This document shows positions 25,990 to 36,404 of a stretch of DNA of 64,000 nt, in pieces. Within the stretch, counting starts at the first letter, position 1, and each line of letters starts with the position of its first letter. Made by a program: the position numbers and the translations under genes. Origin of the DNA: Cristatella mucedo (Eukaryota > Bryozoa > Phylactolaemata > Cristatellidae); the NCBI GenBank assembly GCA_009760855.2, contig WPIO01000027.1, positions 594,501 to 658,500 of the forward strand, given 5' to 3'. The notes under the pieces were generated by a model. That model was given only the letters and a program-made list of their open reading frames with translations. It did not search any database and had not been told where the DNA came from.

Positions 25990-26690
25990 TTATTAATGAT
26001 GACAGGTCAGAAGAAGGATTGGGCCACAGAGGCCAAGCAGATGTTTTCGCACGAACTGCATTGATGACAGGGTCTTGAGGTTTCGTGATTCACAAGTGAT
26101 TTTAGGCGCAGCATGTTGTCAGATAAGCATATGTTAGCAATAATTGGTGATGATAGCGTGCAGTTGTATTGTACAATTTGGTCGAGTGTGTAACCCTTGA
26201 TGTGAGTAAGGCTATGCACATGATCCACAAGAGTAAATGAGACAGCCAGTGTGTAAAGCGTCATATAAGTTATTATACTGAATATTTACATCACCCATGT
26301 TGAGAAAAGATCAATTTCTTGCACACAGAATAGAAATTAATTAAGATAAATCCGAGATAAAGACAGAATATGTGTCTATGGGTTGTGATAGACTACTGCC
26401 ACCATTGGCTGCTTGTTGTTGAATCCTCTGAAAACAAAAGATTCGAAAGACTGCTGTCAAGGGACTGCTTGCGGTTTGAAATTGATTAATGAGGGTGTGA
26501 TGACCGTGACTCCACCACCAATTTTGATGTCGAGGGGTGCAAATGAATGAGAACAATGTTCGGGTTGCATCGTTAATAGTCGGGAGATTAACTGATTTCG
26601 GCCAGATCTCAGTGAAATCTTGAAGGTCCAATTTATTCTCAGTCATTGTATTATGTACTATTAGGGGTCTGTTGCACATTCAGCTAGGAA
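25990..26690 (-). mobile_element. LINE family B endonuclease fragment, reverse
   Basis: The minus strand encodes pieces closely similar to the endonuclease segment at 40390-41020: a NRPLIVHNTMTENKLDL..TE piece (26560-26680) and a VSFTLVDHVHSLTHIKGYTLDQI piece (26170-26260). Stops interrupt it. No RT follows on the correct side, so it is a fragment. Confidence 0.75.
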
Positions 26691-26934
26691 TTCGAAGACA
26701 CGTTTTAAGATAGGCTGACAGGCCTAACTACTGCTAAGTTAGAAAGATCCATACGAGTGCATAAGCGAGTTTGCTAAGGGCGATTCAAGACAATGCTTGT
26801 GATCCCAAATGAGCAAGGTCATCGGTAATGTCTCCCCCATCGAGTGTTACTCACTTTCTTCCAGCTGTTATTGAAAAAAATCACGAACCTTAGCAAGAGC
26901 AACCACATAGGGAAATGTAATGTGTAATGCATCT

Positions 26935-27840
26935 CCGTCTGTAACTCCACAAAGTCATACAGACCACGTGGGTGTTACGCAGCAGAGTTTTGCATAGCGC
27001 ACTCACAGCCTAAGCAGCTTTCGGTATACATTCGGTAGCCAACAGACTTCGTCTCACTCAACAAAGGGAAAGTGGGAAGCATAGCAGAGTCAGGAGAGCA
27101 GTTGAGGTAGTGAGTAGCATGGAAGTAGCAGTTCAGGACCGCTGAAAAAAGATGTGCCATTGTCGGCAGTTGGAGAGTAGTTGTCGTTGCGTAAGAATTG
27201 TGGAAGAGAGTTCCACAGTCTAGGACCTGCAGAGCTAAAGCTTCTGTCGCCAACTGTCTTTAAGCTGAGGAATGAGACAGCTAAATTATTGTCCACACAG
27301 GACCTGAGGGTGCGAACAGGCTGAAACTGATGCAGCAGTTCAGCTAGATACGAAGGAACCAAGCCGTGGCTGGCCTTGTGGGTCAGCTTAAGAACTTTGC
27401 TCTGTATCCTTTGCTCAACCGGCAACCATCCTAGCTCTTTCAGCATAGGTGACACGTGCTCAAACCGCTGGGACTTGAAGACCAGCCTTGCAGCCATATT
27501 CATAGTCAGCTGTAGTGGCATAATAGCTTTCTTTGGCTGCCCAGCCAAAAGGGAATTACAATAATCAGCTGAGACAGAACTAAAGAGCTAGTTAAATTTT
27601 ACAAGCCACTGTGGGAGACAGCTTCTAATCTTGGATAGGGATCGGAGGTGATGGCTAGCTGTAGAGGCAGTCTTCTGAATGAAGCTTTTGAAATTGAGGC
27701 AGCTGTCGAACACGACACCTAGATTACGAGCACGTGGTGAAGGTAGCACAATAGCATCACCTATTAGAGCAGCAAAGCCTTTTAATCCAGCCATGTGCTT
27801 AGGGTGTCCTATAAGCAGCAGTTCTGCACACGAACAACAA
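26935..27840 (-). mobile_element. LINE family A, RT C-terminal part, reverse
   Basis: The minus strand has the longest intact family-A piece here (27090-27548, about 152 residues), including KKAIMPLQLTMNMAARL, LKELGWLPVEQRIQ and LAELLHQFQPVR. It is preceded by the NLGVVFD segment at 27588-27794. It ends at 26935 with the same 3' UTR as the copy finishing near 2290. It is 5'-truncated near 27830. Confidence 0.85.
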
Positions 27841-27875
27841 TAACGAAACGATAAAAGGAAAGCACGATCTTACAA

Positions 27876-27935
27876 GGTAGTGGAGCCGGAGGTAGTGGAG
27901 CCGGAGGTAGTGGAGCCGGAGGTAGTGGAGCCGGA
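27876..27935 (+). repeat. 15-bp minisatellite, four copies
   Basis: Four exact head-to-tail copies of GGTAGTGGAGCCGGA, followed by degenerate copies (GCTGAGCCGGAGGTG-like) to about 28060. The plus frame would read EPEVV repeats but nothing indicates a gene. Confidence 0.9.
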
Positions 27936-28099
27936 CGCAGCAGAGGGTCACACGTCTAATGCTGAGGCATTGGTGGCTGACAGTGCCTCCACAGTGGGCA
28001 GAGACCAGACGTGGCTGAGCCGGAGGTGGCTAAGCTCGATGCTGCTGAGCCGGAGGTGTGTGAGCATCAGAAGTGGCTGAGCTGCAGGTTTGTGAACCG

Positions 28100-30135
28100 G
28101 AGGCGACGACCGAAGAAGCTCTAAGGGGTAGGGGGTTCCAGCACAAGCTTATTATCTGAAGATTAAGTGAGGTGGTGGAGCTAGGGCAGATGAAACCTGC
28201 AATGCTGGCTGAGAAGCAAACGATCTCGAGGCTAAGGCCCCGGTGCTCAGCCAGGGGAATTAAGGGCATGTGCAAGTTTGGCAATGGGTGCTTCGGCAAT
28301 GATTACCCGGCCACTACGTCATGGAAGGATCGAGCCGACAAATTCTTCAGGCCCCGAGAAATTCTGTAAAACCTATTTTAGACTGAGGGTCTTCTTTCCT
28401 ACCTGCTAATTGAACCTTCCATGAAGACATCATCAATACGGTGGTGGTCCAGACTTAAACTTAACACGAGAGAGGCACTGCAGCCAAACCTGATTCTACT
28501 TTTTTTCGCAGCCAAAACTTGGAAAGTGATGCAACCGTGGACGCCGTTCAGGCCACACCAAGTGCATTGGTTTGAAAGGAATGATGGGGGACGCACGAGT
28601 TGACTGGTCAATTTATCGATGCCTTCCACATGAGTCCTTGCTTATCGGGCACTCAGAGCTCAGAGTGCAAAAATCAGATTTTGAGGCAGCGTGTGTCTAA
28701 CAGTGATTTCGTTAGCGAAGTGGAGCCGTTGGGAAATGCTACAGCTATCAGTTGACAGCTCAGTGAGAGGAGCTATTAGGAAGCAAGACTCGATGAAAGA
28801 CTGCCGTCTGAAACACCAAAAAACCAGAAGAACCAGTAAGGCTTAAGTAGGTAGACAAAAGGTAGGAAGGCAGACTCACCATCTTAACCAGACGTATGGG
28901 ATCGTCTGATGCCGTCAGCAGTTACCTAGAAGCCCTATGCTAACCCTTAAGCTAGCATGCATATTGGGTAGGAGAAAAAAAGGAAGGAATGTTGAAATCT
29001 TTATTTGAAAATGTGTGCCTCAGACTATGGCAGTTTCAGCACCCAACGATCAGCTTATTCAGCACCATAGAACCAGCTGGTTTCTAGCTACAGGTGCAGT
29101 GCTCATAGCTAGATGAGCCGGCTTTCTGCCAAACGACTACATTATGGTGGGGTATTAGCTTTAATGAGCTCTCTGCCGATGGCCGAAAGGGAGCTCAATC
29201 TATAAATAGACGAAGCCATATAGCTGTGAAGGTTGCAGTATGCCAGTACAAAGCTGAGGTCCCCCTACCTTAGCCAGCGAATCAAAGTCCAGCGTTCCTG
29301 CTGCTGGGTATGAGCCAAAGCCCTACCAAGTCAGAGCTAAGCATGACAGCCAGGCTGGAGCCCAGACACTAACCGATCGGAGGGCAGCAGTCTTATTACC
29401 AGTCCGGACTACAGACAGTTCTTGGAGGGTAAACTTCTGGACCCCTAATAATAATACATTGTTTTCGAGTAGTGTTTAGTACAAGAAAGCTCGAAAGTCG
29501 TTTACTATTCAGCAAGATGCACACCAACAAACACTAACTGTGTATGTTCATCTGTCTGGTCGGTGTTGTAGTTTATCTAGCCAACCCATTTGTCTATATT
29601 ACTATATATCCCTATACCTATCAGCATCGAATTGATTCCATCCTCTGGCTCAATGATCACTTTAATCGATAGCAGTAATCTGCTAACCCGACCTACTTTC
29701 CCCTCTACTGCTGTCTCCCACCACCATTCGTCAGCATCTGGTAATTTCATCACAGTCGAGTGAAATATATATCATTCTGTGATGGAGATTATAGCTCATA
29801 CACACCTCAAGTCGGGAACTAGCCTTTGGTTAGGGTGGCAACCTACAATGACCTGGCTTCATTAGTCTCAGCGAAAGATGGACCTGTACTGGATAGCATA
29901 CTGTAGAGACCTATAACCCTACAGTCTGTAATGCAGCTTGCTTTAATCTTCTAATGGTGCATGATTTTGTGCATCACATTAGCCAGAGTTCGTTTCAATT
30001 GGTGGTCTTGAGTGTCTTCGTTTTGCAAGCTCGCCTAAACACATTACTCGTTTGCTTGTGCATGCTTGATATTTTGCAGTTCACTTATCCTTGGTTATAG
30101 GTTCTCTGGCAGCAACTTGTAAAGCCAGAAGATAT
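28100..30135. other. Intron sequence, nothing recognised
   Basis: No coding or RNA feature is recognised. Overlapping open frames around 28030-28629 on both strands have no identifiable motifs. Confidence 0.4.
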
Positions 30136-30239
30136 AAACTTTGCTCTCTTATGGTGCCATGCAAACCAAATATGACAACAGCTATCTTTATGGCTGTGAT
30201 TATATGCCTAAATGTCCCAATTTCCTAATCTATTACGGT

Positions 30240-30400
30240 CCTCTCTCTCTTTCTCTCTCTCTCTCTCACAAACACACACACACACACACACCCATGCGCT
30301 CAAATACACACTTATACGCATGCACACACACACTCAAGCACCCACATGCATGCACACACACAGAGACGCATACACACAAGCAAACACATGCACACACTTA
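30240..30400 (+). repeat. (CT)n and (CA)n simple repeats
   Basis: A CT-rich tract at about 30240-30268 is followed by CACA-rich, partly degenerate sequence to 30400. Open frames through it (TH repeats) are artefacts. Confidence 0.95.
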
Positions 30401-30929
30401 GATGGCTGGGCTGAGACCCTAGCAGGGCTCAGACTGCCTATGCAGCCACAAGTTCACGAGCAGTGACAGGGCAGAGGATGACTCGGCAGATGACTCCACA
30501 GTCCTGCCCAAATCCAGGCATTGGCAGCATCTGTGGGACATCCATCTACCACAAACTGCAGGCATGCTGTTGGGACGGTTCAGAACGAACAATGGCCTGA
30601 AAGTGTGAAAACTATGCATGCATAGAATATCAGGGCCACCGATGGAGTACAAATGGGAGGGAGGGCTAGATCCCTCGATGCCGGTAACCTTCTAGAGTGT
30701 AGATTGGGCTTGGCCGGCTTAGCTTGAAATGAATTGTTTGGGGTTGGAGCCACCAGGCTTGTTGCTCGGTCGCACTACCCAGCCGGACGACAGGTCGTGC
30801 AGAGTGCTGTCACACAACCTCCACCCACCCTCGGCAAACTTATTCTCATGCTGGACACTTTACATCTGCTGCAAAGAAGGCATGATCAAATGGTTAATAG
30901 TTACTTGCTTTATGTCAACACGCAAAACA

Positions 30930-31700
30930 TTATTAGAGGTAACATGGATTGGACCAGATTGCAAATAGGTTAGTGGCAGCATGCACAGTGTCAGCACACA
31001 TAGGCACACAAAGTAAGAATAACTTGGATCCACTAAATGCTGCAATAAATAGATACGTTTGTAGCTTCTTAAATGTGGTTTAGTCAGCGATATCATAACA
31101 CCAGTCGGAGGAGAGTTCTCAACTTTAAGAGCATACTACGTAAAGGCAAGGTCTTCAAATAATTTGAGGTTCTTATGTGGTGGAAGTGAAAGATTTAATT
31201 CAGAAAAGCAGGTGGTACGATGCCTGGAGGCCTGAAGGGTAGGAGATCTAGTAAACCTGTTTGGGGCCAAGGAATAAAGGAACCTACAAGTGAGTGACAG
31301 AACCTTCAAGTCGATACCCTGCTTGAATGACAGCTAGTGCAGGTCGTCGAGAAATGGTGTGATATAACAATTGCTCCACTCACGACAGACAAGCCTAATT
31401 GCAGAGCTTGGCACCAGCTCTAAACGCCTTATTCCACATGCCTGTAGACCAGCAGGCAGTGAGTTATAGAAGTCAAGCAGGGATGGCACACATACAAGGA
31501 CCAATTTAAATGCATATTTCCTGTAGCTGAAAGTAGGCAGACTTAACTTCGGAGCTGATATTGTCGTATAATGATAGGTCCCTACGAAAGAGAGCACACA
31601 TATTATAAATATATTCAACATAAGACATGCTGTTCGAGCTGATTTTGAGTGTTATGTTTTTGAATTGTGGAATCCCACTTGATTCACCCACAAATAGTAA
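30930..31700 (-). mobile_element. LINE family B 3' region, reverse
   Basis: Contains the reverse of the family-B 3' UTR landmark (GTGGCAGCATGCACAGTGTCAGC near 30973) and diverged RT C-terminal coding on the minus strand (31334-31621), including SLLDFYNSLPAGLQACGIRRLELV followed by CRE. Decayed. Confidence 0.75.
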
Positions 31701-32193
31701 GTAGATTTTATCATAATTTGTTTCTTCATCCTTGTATTTCCTCCCCCTCCCACTTAATCCCATCCTTGTCTCTATATTGCAGCAAGTTCACAAGGTTTTT
31801 TTTGTATTCACTGGCAGCAAAAATATCGGTATGTACGATTTCTTCCATCTAAAAAATTGTTTCATTGATTACGCCCAGTTAAAAGCAATGGTGCTTTTGT
31901 AAATTTTCCAAGTTCTACTATTTACAAAAATATTAAAACAACTTTTAAAATCACAATGCATTTAAAAAGACGTTACAATGCCTATTTGAAAATACAATAC
32001 AATCTTCTCACCAGTCAATGTGCTAAGGTAGACAAAAGCTGGTGGGCTGAGCATGGGGTGCTGCTGCAAGCTGCGGCGATTGCCGTAAATGCTCTTCTGT
32101 AGCTATACAAAAGAGGCTGTTGAATCTGCTAGAATGTTTTTGAACCTACACTGTTGCATCATATGCTGCTGGCATTACACGGCTTTTTTGTAG

Positions 32194-32244
32194 AAACCGT
32201 GGTTTGCCGACATGAACCAGTGCTGGTACAATTACCCGGTACAG
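32194..32244 (+). CDS. Ceramide synthase exon (KPWFADMNQCW)
   Basis: The acceptor is CGGCTTTTTTGTAG and the donor gtaagt. The 17 codons read KPWFADMNQCWYNYPVQ, matching the (K)PWF.D...CW..YP segment that follows the first TLC helix in ceramide synthases. Both boundaries are phase 0, continuous with LWD at 20639 and SVGRDLYWYY at 32901. Confidence 0.85.
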
Positions 32245-32319
32245 GTAAGTTTGTAGCAAGATACAAGAGATAGAAACCGTAGGCAGAAATATGTGAGATA
32301 GATAAAACAATATAATTTG

Positions 32320-32400
32320 TTTTTAAAGTGCCCTGAGAGAACCCCCATCTAAATCCAGGCTTTTCACATGTGCCTCAGGGCTAAAAGCCAAGATTTTTGC
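32320..32400 (-). mobile_element. SINE tail fragment
   Basis: On the minus strand the order CCCTGAGGCACATGTGAAAAGCC ... GGGTTCTCTCAGGGCACTTT matches the 3' half of the other SINEs in this window. The tRNA-like head is absent. Confidence 0.45.
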
Positions 32401-32499
32401 TGTCACAATGATCAACAAGGTGGGAAATATCAGACTAGTAAAAAACCAGACGAAGCAAATGAGAGAGACAGTGTAGAGACACACATGCAGATGGACAAA

Positions 32500-32755
32500 G
32501 CAGCTACACAAGAGATGAGAGACAGACTGACAGACAGACAGGCAGATAGGCAGAGAGACAGACAGACGGACGGATGGATGGACTAGCGGACAGAGAGGCA
32601 GGCTGACAGAGAGACAAACAGAGAGATGGGCAGACTGACAAACAGACATACCGAGGACGGGCAGGCTTACAGACAGACAGGCAGGCAGGCAGGCAGGCAG
32701 ACAGACAGACAGACAGACAGACAGACAGCCAGCCAGACAGACAGACAGGAGGTGA
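32500..32755 (+). repeat. (GACA)n/(CAGG)n simple repeat
   Basis: Imperfect tetranucleotide repeat of GACA/GGCA units about 250 bp long. Open frames on both strands (TDRQ or CLSV repeats) are artefacts of the repeat. Confidence 0.95.
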
Positions 32756-32900
32756 CAATGAGAAAGCAGGGTGGTAAGAGGAGTTGCCGGTCTATATTAA
32801 CAGGTTTGCTTTGGATGGTTCCTTGCTTCAACTAAACTCTGAGTATGGTCTGTGGCTGCATGGGCAAGCAATGCATTAATGACAGTTTTATGCTTTGCAG

Positions 32901-32993
32901 TCAGTCGGTCGCGACTTGTACTGGTACTACATGATACAGCTGGGCTTCTACGTGACACTTTTCTTTAATCAGTTTTCGGATGTCAAGAAGATA
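32901..32993 (+). CDS. Ceramide synthase exon (DLYWYYMIQLGFY)
   Basis: Acceptor TTTTATGCTTTGCAG, donor gtaaga. The 31 codons encode a TLC membrane segment with YWYYMIQLGFYVTLFF and FSDVKKI, matching WYYM...FY.SL.....DVKRKD of ceramide synthases. It continues in phase 0 to DFWPLMIHH at 35160. Confidence 0.9.
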
Positions 32994-33769
32994 GTAAGAG
33001 ACTGCCTGCTGCATACCAGCTTGCCCCTCCACTCACGGCTCCACCCAACCGTCGTTCTAGTTCCATAGGTCTGTTCGTTGCATTTGTTAGTAACCTGCTG
33101 GCATATTCGACTAATTCGTGGATGAAATGTCGTGGACCAGCCAAGAAACTTGAAGCACTTTAGCTCTTTTGGCAGGTTGATTCTGGGGAAGCCAATTAAC
33201 GCCTTTGTTCAAAGACTGGCTTGCAGAGTCTGCTGCAGCTAGTATATTACCCAAGCCTGTGAGTAGAAGCCACTGAACTTATGCTATGCTTACCTAGCTT
33301 AAACCATTTACGGCTGGCAGCCTGAGGCTGTGCGTTTTTTGGGTAAGTTTCTATCTTTGTCTAGTCCACGTTAACAAAATTAGTACATTGGTGATAGGAG
33401 TAATGGTTTATGTGGCATCAGCAGCAGGCCCAGAGCTCATGATTTGGGCAAGGTACATTGATGGCAATGAGAGTATGGGCATCAAATTTGACTCAATGTA
33501 GCACTTCTACACGGTTGGACATCAGCCTCATAAAAGCCATTTCTAGGACAGGCAATATAATCTTTGCATGAGGCTTGGGCAATGTGGCCTTTAGGCTGTG
33601 CATTGCCTTAGACTAGATTTGATACATCAACCAACTGCCTTGTCAGACCAGTGGTATGAATGCATGATCCTATAATGCCGTTTGACTAGCCCAAGTTGAA
33701 TTCTTAATAATATGACTTCGGGACTCTCGATTAATAATAAATGGGGTGGCAAACAGCCTTGCTCTGGTG

Positions 33770-34080
33770 AAGCTACGACCTTGCCTTTTGTTCATATGAT
33801 CCCAAAGCCTTGAGCTCTCTCTGCACGTATGGCTTGACATCTTTTAAGATGAACACATTTTAAAAAGCAGCTAAAACGCACAGTTTCATCACGGTATTTC
33901 TTTGTTTCCTGTATTTTTCCTTTGGGTTCTAATTGGTACTGGCATTGTGCATTTTACCACTAACCATATTATGCATGTTGGCAAAGTACATGCACCTAAT
34001 AGACATACGGCCAGGCATCCTGTATTGTTAATATTTTTGCAATCACTGTTGTAATATTGTTTTGTTTAAACAAAATGTCT
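33770..34080 (+). mobile_element. LINE family B 3' region fragment
   Basis: Plus-strand order TTCATATGATCCCAAAGCCTTGAG, then CACATTTTAAAAAGCAGCTAAAACGCAC, then CATTGTGCATTTTACCACTAACCATATTATGCATGTTG parallels 62275-62500 of the best copy. It is diverged and non-coding. Confidence 0.65.
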
Positions 34081-34293
34081 GTGTGACCGATCCCCCTCAG
34101 TCCTCCTTAGTGCTTGCCTTGCATGACAGTCGACCAGTCCCTCCTGTTTTGCAATTACCATGGTTTAGTAGCCACTAATTAGCTGTCGGACCAGTAGTCA
34201 GAGTATTTCGACCTTATTGATTGCATCATGTGCAATGGGTGTAGTTTTGTGGCACTACCACTTTCTTAGCTTATTGCACATTAAATACCACTC

Positions 34294-34428
34294 TGGTTTG
34301 GTCCAGTGATTAAGGTGCTCCCTGGGGGCTAAGGTCTGGCTGAGGTCGTGGGCTCGAGCCCCTAGGCATATGTGAAGCATCTGAATATAGATAAGTTCTG
34401 CTGGGGTGCTATACAAATGAATAAGTAT
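34294..34428 (+). mobile_element. tRNA-derived SINE
   Basis: The head has an A-box-like TGGTCCAGTGATTAAGGTGC and a B-box-like GTGGGCTCGAGCCC, spaced as in a tRNA-type RNA polymerase III promoter. The tail (CATATGTGAAGCATCTGAATA...TTCTGCTGGGGTGCTATACAAATG) matches the other SINE tails. It lies in a ceramide synthase intron. Confidence 0.7.
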
Positions 34429-34711
34429 ATATCGTTATATATCAGAATAGTTCTAGGTGAAGAAAAACACTTAAACTAATAACTTAAAAGGGGATCGAAT
34501 AAAAACTATGCAGATAAGAAAAGCTTAATTACTAGAACTGAGTTTGGAGTTAATCAAATATGATTTGCTTATTACACGATAACCATGTTAATTCTAACGG
34601 ATCCGGAGAATATTCCTACTTTACAATTTTTAACTATTCTTTGCCGCTAACATGCACTTTTTACTGATTCTTAGAAGCCTGCCTGATGAAACAAGCATGG
34701 GTACATTATGA

Positions 34712-34743
<32 letters not shown>

Positions 34744-34748
34744 TGTGT

Positions 34749-34801
<53 letters not shown>

Positions 34802-34822
34802 TGTGTGTGTGTGTGTGTGTGG
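34712..34822 (+). repeat. (GT)n microsatellite
   Basis: About 110 bp of GT repeats with a few interruptions (GTAT, GTCT). Confidence 0.97.
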
Positions 34823-35159
34823 GCAGGCCTTCAGTCCCTGCATGCATACCCTAATCGAATGCTGTCACTGTGTCAACAACCAATTATTAATGCCGATAAG
34901 TGCAGCTTTCAGCTCTCCCTAGGAAAAGTTGCTTTGGCTGCAAGCTAATTTGCTTAGAAGTCATTCCTGCATCACCATTACCCGATAGCAGAACATGATC
35001 CGTTCAAGTCTCTGCTGCTCTTGCACAGCTCTTACAGCCCAAGCTGTCTCGATGGGCCAGTCCTTAGCCAGCCGCTTTATTTGCAGGTCTAGACAGCTTC
35101 TTGAGAATGCTAGGCTGGCCTGGCAATGCTGACATGGCAACGCATTTTCCCTCCACCAG

Positions 35160-35288
35160 GACTTCTGGCCGCTGATGATCCATCACATTGGTGTCATGTT
35201 TCTCATGTGGTTCTCGTGGTCCAATAACTTCGTGCGTGTCGGCAGCTTGGTGCTGTGCACTCACGATGCAGCCGACATTTGGCTGGAG
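35160..35288 (+). CDS. Ceramide synthase exon carrying the Lag1 motif
   Basis: Acceptor TTTTCCCTCCACCAG, donor gtgaga. The 43 codons contain DFWPLMIHHIGVMFLM, SWSNNFVRVGSLVL and HDAADIWLE. This is the Lag1 motif of ceramide synthases, with the paired histidines (IHH) and the HDAAD aspartates required for acyl-CoA-dependent N-acylation in characterised family members. All of these residues are present, so the enzyme should be active if the gene is expressed. Confidence 0.93.
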
Positions 35289-35483
35289 GTGAGAAAAGCT
35301 AAATGAGCCTCCTTCGAAGCCTGCCGAACTGCTGTGACCGGCATGCTGGTGGCCAGGGGCAGCAGTTGCAGCAGCTCAGTGCAGCTTCACTCGGGTCGCT
35401 GGCACTGCAGCTTGCCAGCAGTCGAGCAGGCACCGACGAGCTCGATGAGCATCAATATCAGGCTGCCAAATGCTCATTTGCAG

Positions 35484-35593
35484 GCTGCCAAGCTGGCAAA
35501 GCTGGTGAAGACGAGCAGCACATTGGCCAAGATTCTCTCCGGCTGGACAGTCCTCATGTGGCTGCTACTGCGGCTAATATACTACCCGTTTGT
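35484..35593 (+). CDS. Ceramide synthase exon (AAKLAKLVK..RLIYYPF)
   Basis: Acceptor TGCTCATTTGCAG, donor gtgagt. It encodes AAKLAKLVKTSS then a helix ending MWLLLRLIYYPF, matching the (E)AAK..KY.......TR...YPF segment just after the Lag1 motif. Ends in phase 2; the next exon begins with the single base needed. Confidence 0.9.
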
Positions 35594-35999
35594 GTGAGTA
35601 GAGCCACTTAACTATGCTAGCCACTACTCGGAGTCTTTGGCAGCCCCTGCACCACATTGCCAGTAATTGCAAAGACATGCAGATGCCACTGCTTTGCTTG
35701 AGTTTGCACTGATCTACTGCTCAAAGGGTCTGCTGATGCAGCTGCCTGCTGCTGTATGCACCACTGCACTCCCAGTAAGTAGATCAATCAGCCTCAGATT
35801 GCAGTGCCAAACTAATTGAGGATGATCCCTTGACCCAAATACTGACATACATCTGACTAGTGTTTTGTTTGCATTACTGCAGTGAGTCAGTGCCAAGGAA
35901 GTAATTAGAGGCTTGCAGATTCCTGGTGGGGGGGTGGTAGTATTCCCATTAACCCTGAGTGTTGAGAGCTTTTTTCAGCAAAGCTATGCAAACCAAGCG

Positions 36000-36185
36000 T
36001 TCAATATAATTAATTTGTACAGCAGCCTAAGAGAACTTGATAATAATAATAATATTGCACTTGATCTCTATTCTGGCACATCACATATGGCCATGAACTA
36101 AACCCCTCGACCTCAAGTCATCAAATACACTCACCTTGACCTTGGTTCCAGGCAAGCACCTTAACCACTGGGTCAAGCCATCACG
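36000..36185 (-). mobile_element. tRNA-derived SINE, reverse
   Basis: On the minus strand: GGCTTGACCCAGTGGTTAAGGTGCTTGCCTGG (A-box region), a B-box-like TTGAGGTCGAGGGG, and a tail near 36005-36060 with GTTCTCTTAGGCTGCTG after an ATT tract. Located in the intron before the last recognised ceramide synthase exon. Confidence 0.65.
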
Positions 36186-36245
36186 GCCTGCTAGTATGGT
36201 GTGTGGTCAGTCTTTCTGCTAAATTGCAGCACCTTCCCTTTGCAG

Positions 36246-36402
36246 CATTGTGAGGAGCACGATGTACGACCCTGTTGCCATGATCGGCTATGCTCCGGCC
36301 GTTTACTTCTACAATTTCTTCCTGGTCGTTCTGGTGATCCTCAACGTTTTTTGGTTCTACCTCATTGCTAAGGTCGCATGTCGAACTCTCATGGCTGGCC
36401 AG
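36246..36402 (+). CDS. Ceramide synthase, last recognised exon
   Basis: Acceptor TTCCCTTTGCAG, donor gtgagt. It encodes IVRSTMYDPVAMIG, then YFYNFFLVVLVILNVFWFYLIAKVA and RTLMAG, matching the last TLC helix (N.LL..L..LH..W.YLI) and following amphipathic tail. It ends in phase 0. The short acidic C-terminal exon (typically with DxRSD) was not found between here and the LINE at 40190; it may lie unrecognised there or beyond. Confidence 0.9.
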
Positions 36403-36404
36403 GT

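Noticed and set aside
27876-28080. Protein with EPEVV repeats
   Set aside because: The frame simply follows a 15-bp minisatellite and has no start context, splice sites or homologous features.
30141-34948. Long open frames at 30141-30466, 32323-32835 and 34686-34948
   Set aside because: They are made of simple repeats (CA, GACA, GT) and read as TH, TDRQ or CV runs; no real protein.
35303-35611. Long frame across two ceramide synthase exons
   Set aside because: It runs through the intron 35289-35483 in another frame than the exons; the exon frame and splice sites explain the region.
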